This document shows, in pieces, positions 1 to 4,528 of a DNA stretch of 7,227 bases. The stretch is from Lachnospiraceae bacterium (GTDB lineage: Bacteria > Bacillota_A > Clostridia > Lachnospirales > Lachnospiraceae). The notes beneath the pieces were generated by a model. The model was not told where the DNA came from and searched no databases. It saw only the letters and a program-made list of their open reading frames with translations. A program made the translations under genes and the position numbers. Location of the stretch: contig JAFZKM010000147.1 of assembly GCA_017553665.1 (NCBI GenBank), forward strand, positions 1 through 7,227. The letters are read 5' to 3'. Numbering within the stretch: the first letter of the stretch is position 1; each line of letters begins with the position of its first letter.

Positions 1-183
1 GCCGCGTCGGCAAAGCCCGCTCAGGAGACCGGAGAAGCTGCAGAGATAAAGAACGAAGCAGTGCAGGCGCTCACGGCGCTCGGGTATTCATCGAGCGAGG
101 CGTTAAAGGCGGTACGCAGCGTGCCCGCGGAGGACGGCATTACGGTGGAACAGCTGCTTAAGGCGGCATTGAAGTATATCTGA
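1..183 (+). CDS. ruvA: RuvA, Holliday junction branch migration subunit, C-terminal part (5' truncated by window)
   Basis: Frame 1 is open from the left edge to TGA at 181-183, giving the last 60 residues of a protein. The opening ~16 residues are rich in Ala, Glu and Lys, like the flexible linker of RuvA. They are followed by a compact helical segment containing EAVQALTALGYSSSEALKAV and ending LLKAALKYI. This matches the UBA-like third domain of RuvA, which contacts RuvB and regulates its ATPase. RuvA tetramers bind the four-way Holliday junction in the cytoplasm and load the RuvB motor. The gene ends 17 bases before ruvB, the usual ruvAB operon order, which strongly supports the call. The junction-binding domains I and II lie outside the window, so integrity of the whole gene cannot be judged. 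Confidence 0.9.
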   Translation, partial: AASAKPAQETGEAAEIKNEAVQALTALGYSSSEALKAVRSVPAEDGITVEQLLKAALKYI

Positions 184-200
184 CGGAGATTGTTTGAAAT

Positions 201-1205
201 ATGGCAAAAAGGATGATCACGACCGAATTCACGGTCGAGGACAGCAGCATCGAGGGGAGCTTAAGACCCCAGCTGCTGCAGGATTATATAGGACAGAAGA
301 AGGCCAAGGAGAATCTTAAGGTCTATATCGAGGCCGCGAAACAGAGAGGCGAGGCTTTGGATCATGTGCTTCTTTTCGGACCTCCCGGCCTCGGCAAAAC
401 GACGCTGGCCGGCATCATCGCTAATGAGATGGGCGTGAACATCAAGACCACGGCCGGTCCCGCGATCGAAAAAGCCGGAGACATGGCCGCGATACTTAAC
501 AATCTCAGGGAAGGCGATATTCTCTTTATAGATGAGATACACAGGCTGAACCGTCAGGTTGAGGAGCTGCTGTATCCCGCGATGGAAGATTTCTGCATAG
601 ATATCGTGATCGGAAGAGGAGCCGCGGCAAAGTCGATAAGGCTCGATCTGCCTCATTTTACGCTCGTGGGCGCGACCACCAGAGCAGGAATGCTGACGGC
701 ACCGCTCCGGGACCGTTTCGGCGTGATCCACAGGCTGGAATTCTATACGATAGACGAACTCGAGTGCATTATAAACAGATCCGCAGAGGTACTCGGCGTG
801 ACCATCGATCCGGACGGGGCGAAGGAACTTGCGCGCCGTTCGAGGGGAACTCCCCGTCTCGCGAACAGACTGCTGAAGAGGATGCGTGATTTCGCTCAGA
901 TCAAATATGACGGAAAGATAACGCTTGATGTGGCGAATTACGCGCTCGACCTGATGGAGGTCGACAGGCTCGGACTCGATAATATTGACCGCGCGATACT
1001 TCACACGATGATCGATAAGTTCGACGGGGGACCGGTCGGCATCGAAGCTGTCGCTACGACGATCGGAGAGGACGCGGGCACCGTTGAGGAGGTCTATGAG
1101 CCGTATCTGGTGCAGTCGGGACTGATCGCGAGGACACCCAGAGGAAGGATCGTCACGAAGGAAGGCTATCTGCATTTCGGTCTCACAAGGCCCGAAAAAG
1201 AATAA
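201..1205 (+). CDS. ruvB: RuvB, Holliday junction branch migration ATPase
   Basis: A complete 334-residue AAA+ motor, normal length for RuvB. It forms hexameric rings that drive branch migration of Holliday junctions during recombinational repair, with RuvA. Visible in order: the N-terminal RPxxLxDYIGQ signature (residues 22-31), Walker A GPPGLGKT (60-67), Walker B with DEIH (106-114), sensor 1 GATT (157-160), the arginine-finger segment TAPLRDRFG (166-174), sensor 2 around [12 protein letters not shown] (216-227), and a C-terminal winged-helix domain containing [10 protein letters not shown] (307-316). All key residues are present. The ATG at 201 follows a GGAG at 185-188, a slightly long 12-base spacing. 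It is co-transcribed with ruvA upstream and, 19 bases downstream, the shikimate kinase. No frameshift or truncation is seen. Confidence 0.98.
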   Translation: MAKRMITTEFTVEDSSIEGSLRPQLLQDYIGQKKAKENLKVYIEAAKQRGEALDHVLLFGPPGLGKTTLAGIIANEMGVNIKTTAGPAIEKAGDMAAILNNLREGDILFIDEIHRLNRQVEELLYPAMEDFCIDIVIGRGAAAKSIRLDLPHFTLVGATTRAGMLTAPLRDRFGVIHRLEFYTIDELECIINRSAEVLGVTIDPDGAKELARRSRGTPRLANRLLKRMRDFAQIKYDGKITLDVANYALDLMEVDRLGLDNIDRAILHTMIDKFDGGPVGIEAVATTIGEDAGTVEEVYEPYLVQSGLIARTPRGRIVTKEGYLHFGLTRPEKE

Positions 1206-1224
1206 AGAACAGGATGTATTTACG

Positions 1225-1788
1225 GTGAATGAAGAACTGAGGCGCAGGCTGCTGCAAAGCTGCATCCTGCATGACGACAGCGGGAAAGACACGGGACCGG
1301 GAACGCGGGGGCTCAAGAACATCGTACTGATCGGGATGCCGGGCTGCGGCAAATCGACGGTATCGAAGATCCTTTCAAAGGAGCACGGATTCAGGATCAT
1401 TGACGCGGACGAGGAATTCCTGAAACAGTACGGTATCACTCCGGCCGAATGCATTACAGAGTTCGGAGAGCAGGAATTCAGGCGCCGGGAGAGCGAAGTG
1501 CTGAAAAGTCTTAAGCCGGACGAACGTGCATGCATAGCCACGGGCGGCGGCGTCGTGACACGGGCAGAGAACCTTCCTGTGCTGAAAAATCTTGGATTCA
1601 TCGTATATCTTAAGCGCGATCTTGAGAAGCTTTCGGTGAAAGGAAGACCGCTTTCGGCGGGTAAGGGCGTGGAGAAGCTCTTCGAGGAGCGGGGCCGTTT
1701 CTACACCGAATGGGCCGACGCCGAGGTTGAGAATATCAGCCTGCGGGATGCCGTCAGGCGCATAATGGAATTATACAGGGAAAAATAA
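1225..1788 (+). CDS. aroK: Shikimate kinase with N-terminal extension, GTG start
   Basis: A 187-residue P-loop kinase that phosphorylates the 3-hydroxyl of shikimate with ATP, in the chorismate/aromatic amino acid pathway (cytoplasm). Visible motifs: Walker A GMPGCGKS (37-44), the substrate-site DAD (60-62) in the position of the family DxD, GEQEFRRRE (81-89) carrying the substrate-binding arginine R86, the glycine-rich GGG (107-109), the lid with GRPLS (140-144), and the late RFYTEWAD segment (158-165). The family is usually about 165-175 residues with the P-loop near residue 10. Here some 27 extra, mostly polar residues precede it. The GTG at 1225 is chosen because no ATG, GTG or TTG lies in frame upstream after the ruvB stop, and the next in-frame ATG falls inside the P-loop. 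An AGGA at 1211-1214 supplies the ribosome site. It is last in the ruv operon, before a terminator. The symbol aroK rather than aroL is by convention only. Confidence 0.88.
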   Translation: MNEELRRRLLQSCILHDDSGKDTGPGTRGLKNIVLIGMPGCGKSTVSKILSKEHGFRIIDADEEFLKQYGITPAECITEFGEQEFRRRESEVLKSLKPDERACIATGGGVVTRAENLPVLKNLGFIVYLKRDLEKLSVKGRPLSAGKGVEKLFEERGRFYTEWADAEVENISLRDAVRRIMELYREK

Positions 1789-1797
1789 ATTATTGAG

Positions 1798-1837
1798 CAG
1801 ACTTTTGTATATTTTTTTGCAAAAGTCTGTTTTTTTT
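1798..1837 (+). terminator. Rho-independent terminator of the ruvAB-aroK operon
   Basis: A perfect 10-bp stem, CAGACTTTTG (1798-1807) pairing with CAAAAGTCTG (1820-1829), closes a T-rich 12-base loop and is followed directly by eight T (1830-1837). It begins 9 bases after the aroK stop. The stem is AT-rich but long, and one or two wobble or AT pairs extend it on each side. The opposite strand lacks a comparable T run after the stem, so it is most likely one-directional. It separates the housekeeping operon from the sugar-uptake locus. Confidence 0.93.
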
Positions 1838-1871
1838 GAACTTTTAGTTGTGCAAAAATTTAAAAATGCAC

Positions 1872-1900
1872 TTGAAAATGCACAAAATGTATTATATACT
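1872..1900 (+). promoter_or_regulatory. Sigma-A type promoter of the LacI regulator gene
   Basis: TTGAAA at 1872-1877 and TATACT at 1895-1900 are separated by exactly 17 bases, close to the sigma-70/sigma-A consensus. The predicted start of transcription is near 1907, leaving a leader of about 25 bases before the ATG at 1932. The boxes sit inside a cluster of TGCAC/GTGCA half-sites, consistent with repression at this promoter. Confidence 0.83.
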
Positions 1901-1917
1901 GTGTGCATAACATGTAT

Positions 1918-1923
1918 GAGGTG
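1918..1923 (+). promoter_or_regulatory. Shine-Dalgarno GAGGTG that decides the LacI-gene start
   Basis: GAGGTG lies 8 bases before ATG 1932. The alternative in-frame GTG at 1923 begins at the last base of this motif, so it would have no ribosome site at usable distance. This favours ATG 1932 and a 345-residue protein. Confidence 0.8.
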
Positions 1924-1931
1924 TGCATTTT

Positions 1932-2969
1932 ATGATCAAAAAGGTTACGATACAGAACATCGCGGCTGAATTGGGACTGTCGCGCAATACTGTCGCAAAG
2001 GCTCTTACGAACAGCGATACTGTTGCGTACGATACCCGCATGTCCGTTATCAAGAAGGCCTGGGAGATGGGATATCAGAAGATGAGTCCCCAGATCCTCG
2101 AGGAGTATAAGCTTGTCGATAATTCCGTAGATAATAAGACCGTGATCATTCTTGCGAGAAGAGAGCTTTCCGTATTCTGGAACACGATCGTGGTCGGTAT
2201 CTCGGACGAGCTTAACCGCAATAACTGCCGTATGCGCCTGAACTTTGTCTCTGCGGAAGACGAGGCGGAGCTTGTGCTTCCGCGCGATTTCCAGGACGGC
2301 GTAGACGCGGTCATCCTCATGAGTGTTTTTAAACCCGAATTTACTCAGGAAATTCTGAAAAAGAAGCTTCCGACCGTTTTTCTTGACTGTCCGGCCGGAG
2401 ATTTCGATCTTGAACATAACTGCGATTCAGTCATCTGCGAGGGCAGGAACAGCGTGAAGCAGATCACCGAGAGCCTTATCGCGCAGGGCGTCAGGTCCAT
2501 CGGCTTTATCGGCGACACTACTTACTGCGAAACGATCAGACAGCGCTACATGGGCTATTGCGCGGCGCTTTCCGAAAACGGCATGCAGATCGACAGACGC
2601 GTGATCTTTAATGAACATCTTCCCGAAATGTATTCAAACGCCGAGGTAGAGAGGATCGTGGCAGGCTTCTCCTATATGCCCGAAGCCATAGTCTGCTCTA
2701 ACGACGACATTGCCTTAAAGTGCATCAGGGCGCTCGCGAAGAAGGGGCTTAAGTGCCCGACCGACGTAGCGGTCACCGGTTTTGATAACGAAGAAGTCCT
2801 TACGCAGGTTGAGCCGAGGCTTACGACGGTATCCATCCATCATCAGATGCTCGGCAAGAGACTGGTACAGCAGCTGATCTGGAGGATAGAGAATCCCGAC
2901 TTCCCTCCGGAAAAAATTTTGATCGCTACGAAAACGATTTATCGCAAATCTTCGATGAAAAAGCGCTGA
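1932..2969 (+). CDS. LacI-family transcriptional regulator (sugar-responsive, specific effector unknown)
   Basis: A 345-residue regulator of normal LacI/GalR length. Residues 5-25 form the helix-turn-helix (VTIQNIAAELGLSRNTVAKAL), followed by the third helix ending WEMGY (44-48). From about residue 70 onward there is a periplasmic-binding-protein-like effector domain with the family signature around EAIVCSNDDIAL (251-262) and PTDVAVTGFDN (276-286). By family it binds an operator as a dimer and changes affinity on binding a sugar. The segment after the third helix (QKMSPQILEEYKL, 49-61) lacks the usual PNxxAR-L hinge helix, which in LacI/PurR inserts a leucine into the operator centre. The gene has its own promoter and half-site cluster, and the yesL operon starts 190 bases downstream on the same strand. 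It is therefore the probable local regulator of itself and of that operon. No clear terminator follows it, so readthrough into yesL is possible. Repressor versus activator role is not determined by the sequence. Confidence 0.92.
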   Translation: MIKKVTIQNIAAELGLSRNTVAKALTNSDTVAYDTRMSVIKKAWEMGYQKMSPQILEEYKLVDNSVDNKTVIILARRELSVFWNTIVVGISDELNRNNCRMRLNFVSAEDEAELVLPRDFQDGVDAVILMSVFKPEFTQEILKKKLPTVFLDCPAGDFDLEHNCDSVICEGRNSVKQITESLIAQGVRSIGFIGDTTYCETIRQRYMGYCAALSENGMQIDRRVIFNEHLPEMYSNAEVERIVAGFSYMPEAIVCSNDDIALKCIRALAKKGLKCPTDVAVTGFDNEEVLTQVEPRLTTVSIHHQMLGKRLVQQLIWRIENPDFPPEKILIATKTIYRKSSMKKR

Positions 2970-3005
2970 TTGTGCAATATGTTCAAAATATGGGCGACCT
3001 TTTCC

Positions 3006-3034
3006 TTGTGCGTTAGTCAATTAAATGATATAAT
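3006..3034 (+). promoter_or_regulatory. Extended -10 promoter of the yesL-binding-protein operon
   Basis: TATAAT at 3029-3034 is preceded by TGA (3026-3028), giving the extended -10 form TGnTATAAT. A partial -35, TTGTGC (3006-3011), lies 17 bases upstream. Transcription would begin near 3041, leaving a leader of roughly 120 bases before the first yesL start. The perfect -10 box makes this the best promoter in the 2970-3159 gap. Confidence 0.78.
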
Positions 3035-3042
3035 GCATATCA
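3026..3042. promoter_or_regulatory. Inverted repeat over the -10 box (possible operator)
   Basis: TGATAT (3026-3031) and ATATCA (3037-3042) are exact inverted copies separated by AATGC and overlap the -10 element and the predicted start point. A protein bound here would block polymerase. The sequence is AT-rich, so a chance dyad cannot be excluded. Confidence 0.4.
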
Positions 3043-3056
3043 GAGCTCCTTATAAA

Positions 3057-3082
3057 TGCACGATTCGGTAAAAACGAATGCA
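3057..3082 (+). other. Small hairpin in the yesL leader
   Basis: ATTCG (3063-3067) pairs with CGAAT (3075-3079) around a GTAAAAA loop. TGC (3057-3059) and GCA (3080-3082) can extend it past a three-base bulge. AAATGCAC (3054-3061) also repeats the half-site sequence found twice at the LacI-gene promoter. No T run follows within a few bases of the stem, so it is not an obvious terminator; the TTTTT at 3091-3095 is 8 bases away. It may be an RNA structure or a DNA half-site. Confidence 0.35.
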
Positions 3083-3105
3083 TCATGGAGTTTTTGATTT
3101 ACGAA

Positions 3106-3125
3106 ATGCGAAAACGATTTCGCAT
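3106..3125. promoter_or_regulatory. LacI-type palindromic operator upstream of yesL
   Basis: ATGCGAAAACGATTTCGCAT is a 20-base palindrome with 9 of 10 base pairs symmetric and a central CG, the layout of LacI/GalR-family operators. It lies about 65-85 bases downstream of the predicted transcription start and 18 bases before the Shine-Dalgarno, so it could act as a roadblock or as a partner site for looping. As RNA it would form an 8-bp hairpin with an ACGA loop. The dyad is seen directly; binding by the adjacent LacI protein is inference. Confidence 0.68.
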
Positions 3126-3142
3126 ATACTGAAGCTTCATTC

Positions 3143-3148
3143 GGGAGG
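3143..3148 (+). promoter_or_regulatory. Shine-Dalgarno GGGAGG for the first yesL gene
   Basis: A strong GGGAGG sits 11 bases before TTG 3160. The nearby ATG at 3149 is out of frame and meets a stop soon. The alternative in-frame ATG at 3208 has a weaker AAGGAA 6 bases ahead. The strong site and the TTG start of the next paralogue favour TTG 3160, but 3208 remains possible. Confidence 0.6.
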
Positions 3149-3159
3149 ATGACGACAAA

Positions 3160-3831
3160 TTGCCGCAGGATGACAGGAATAATGACCAGTATTCCGAAGG
3201 AAGACTGATGTCTCTCATAAATATCGTCGGGAACTCGCTGCTGCTCGGGATCCTGTTTCTGCTTTGCAGCATTCCGGTCGTGACTTTCGGAACCTCTCTC
3301 AGCGCGTTTTATTACGCGATGATCAAATCTGTCAGAAAAGAGAGGGGATATCCCGTAAGGGAATTCTTTTCGGCGTTTAAGAGAAACGCGCTGAAGGGCA
3401 TCATTTTTACGGTGATCATAGCTGCGATAGGATATCTGCTCCTGCTGAACCGTTCGCTCTATCTGAAAAAGGACGATCCCGACGGGACGGCGCATGTAAC
3501 CCTTTGGATCACGATATACGATATACTGCTGGTCTTCTGGGCAGCGTTTACGGTCTGGATATTCCCCGTGATCTCCAGATTTAAGCTGGAGTTTAAGAGG
3601 ACCGTTTCACTTACATTTACGATCGCCGGAAGGTATTTTTACTTTACGCTGCTGCTGATAGCGGGCTGGGCGCTTACGGTTTACCTGTGCCTGAAGCTTT
3701 CGGTGGGATTCACGCTGATCGTTCCGCCGCTTGCGTGCTACGGCTCGACCTTCATCATCGAGAGAGCGTTCAGGCGGTTCATCCCGAAACCGTCCGAGAA
3801 GGAGGACGGCTGGTATTACGAAGGGGATTGA
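3160..3831 (+). CDS. YesL/DUF624 family membrane protein (first of two)
   Basis: A 223-residue integral membrane protein with about five hydrophobic segments (roughly residues 24-50, 78-98, 115-137, 155-180 and 182-203). The family signature is clear: LCSIPVVTFGT (35-45), YYAMIKSVRKERGY (51-64), then REFF and the RN of FKRN. YesL-type proteins are small membrane proteins of Firmicutes usually encoded beside sugar ABC importers. Their biochemical role is not established, and accessory function in transport is only suggested by context. No signal peptide is evident, and the C-terminus (EKEDGWYYEGD) is hydrophilic. The first 16 residues from TTG 3160 are very polar, and they would be absent if translation began at ATG 3208. 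The gene lies 27 bases before a second family member and heads the operon behind the extended -10 promoter. Confidence 0.82.
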   Translation: MPQDDRNNDQYSEGRLMSLINIVGNSLLLGILFLLCSIPVVTFGTSLSAFYYAMIKSVRKERGYPVREFFSAFKRNALKGIIFTVIIAAIGYLLLLNRSLYLKKDDPDGTAHVTLWITIYDILLVFWAAFTVWIFPVISRFKLEFKRTVSLTFTIAGRYFYFTLLLIAGWALTVYLCLKLSVGFTLIVPPLACYGSTFIIERAFRRFIPKPSEKEDGWYYEGD

Positions 3832-3858
3832 CCCCGACGTGAAAGGAAGGTTTATACA

Positions 3859-4512
3859 TTGTTTGGCAGATTACTCGATCCCGAAGGACCTTTAAACCGG
3901 ATCGCGGATATGATAATAGGCTCGTTCCTTGTGGGACTTTTCACGGTCCTGTGCTCGATCCCGCTGATCACCGCGGGTACGGCCTTCACGGCAGGCTATT
4001 ACGCGATGGCGAAGTCGGTAAGACATCATGAGGGATATGTCTGGAAGGAGTTTTTCAGATCCTTAGCCCGCAATATAAAGCAGGGCCTCGCGCTGGGCAC
4101 CGGATATGTGATAGCGGCGCTCGTGATCGTATTTGACTTTGTTTATCTGAAGGAGAGGACGGATTCCTTCGGCAACGCGATGTTCATGATACTGATCGTT
4201 GTGGCGCTCGTGTGGCTGATGACCTTCTTTTTCGTGTTTTTCGAGCTTTCGCGCTTCGACAGGAAGGGCTTTGACATCCTGAGATTCGGAGTGATAACGG
4301 CGTTCAGGCACTTTGTTTCTTCGATAGGCATCGTGCTGATGTTCGGGATCAGCTTCCTGCTGGTCTGGCTGATGCCCTGGGGGTTCGCGCTGTTTCCCGG
4401 GTTCGCGTTTTTCGGCGCTACATTCCTGATGGAGCGCGTTATGAGAAAATATATGCCCGCATTCGAGGAAGGCTCGGAAGAGGCGGAAAAATGGTACAAC
4501 AAAAAGATTTGA
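3859..4512 (+). CDS. YesL/DUF624 family membrane protein (second of two)
   Basis: A 217-residue membrane protein with the typical YesL N-terminus MFGRLLDPEGPLNR and about five hydrophobic segments (roughly 17-45, 77-96, 107-130, 152-173 and 174-192). It shares the signature with its neighbour: LCSIPLITAGT (31-41), YYAMAKSVR (47-55), EGY and KEFF (58-66), and a late FLMERVMRKYMP (189-200). Over the 46-residue signature block I count 25 identities with the first copy, so they are diverged paralogues rather than a recent duplication. Start TTG 3859 follows AAGGAAGG at 3843-3850 with 8 bases between, an excellent site. The stop lies 16 bases before the large binding protein, implying co-transcription and possibly coupling. 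Function by family is unknown; the link with ABC sugar uptake is context. Confidence 0.87.
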   Translation: MFGRLLDPEGPLNRIADMIIGSFLVGLFTVLCSIPLITAGTAFTAGYYAMAKSVRHHEGYVWKEFFRSLARNIKQGLALGTGYVIAALVIVFDFVYLKERTDSFGNAMFMILIVVALVWLMTFFFVFFELSRFDRKGFDILRFGVITAFRHFVSSIGIVLMFGISFLLVWLMPWGFALFPGFAFFGATFLMERVMRKYMPAFEEGSEEAEKWYNKKI

Positions 4513-4528
4513 TTGAGGAGAGCAGACT

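Larger units (their letters stand above)
1850..1927. promoter_or_regulatory. Cluster of five TGCAC/GTGCA half-sites over the LacI-gene promoter (putative operator)
   Basis: The pentamer TGCAC or its complement GTGCA occurs at 1850-1854, 1867-1871, 1879-1883, 1903-1907 and 1923-1927. ATGCACA (1878-1884) and TGTGCAT (1902-1908) form an inverted pair bracketing the -10 box with 17 bases between. The 10-mer AAAATGCACA (1875-1884) is the exact complement of TGTGCATTTT (1922-1931), which overlaps the ribosome site and start region. Two same-direction copies of AAATGCAC lie 12 bases apart around the -35. The sequence repeats are directly seen. That they bind the adjacent LacI protein is inference; a second regulator is possible. 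Confidence 0.6.

Noticed and set aside
261..1601. 446-codon open frame on the minus strand across ruvB and aroK
   Set aside because: It lies entirely opposite two genes with complete conserved motifs, its translation is low-complexity Ser/Arg/Leu-rich with no recognisable domain, and it reflects codon bias of the true genes.
1923..1931. GTG 1923 as start of the LacI protein
   Set aside because: It overlaps the GAGGTG ribosome site, leaving no spacing. ATG 1932 is properly placed and gives the usual short N-terminus before the helix-turn-helix.
1860..2417. Minus-strand open frame overlapping the LacI gene and its promoter
   Set aside because: It is antisense to a clear LacI coding region, runs through the promoter and half-site array, and shows no recognisable motif.
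2970..3005. A terminator after the LacI gene
   Set aside because: I found no GC-rich stem followed by a T run. Readthrough into the yesL operon therefore remains possible.
3125..3130. TATACT as a second -10 box just after the palindrome
   Set aside because: No acceptable -35 lies 16-18 bases upstream (17 bases gives CGAAAT; TTGATT is 25 bases away), so the promoter at 3006-3034 is preferred.
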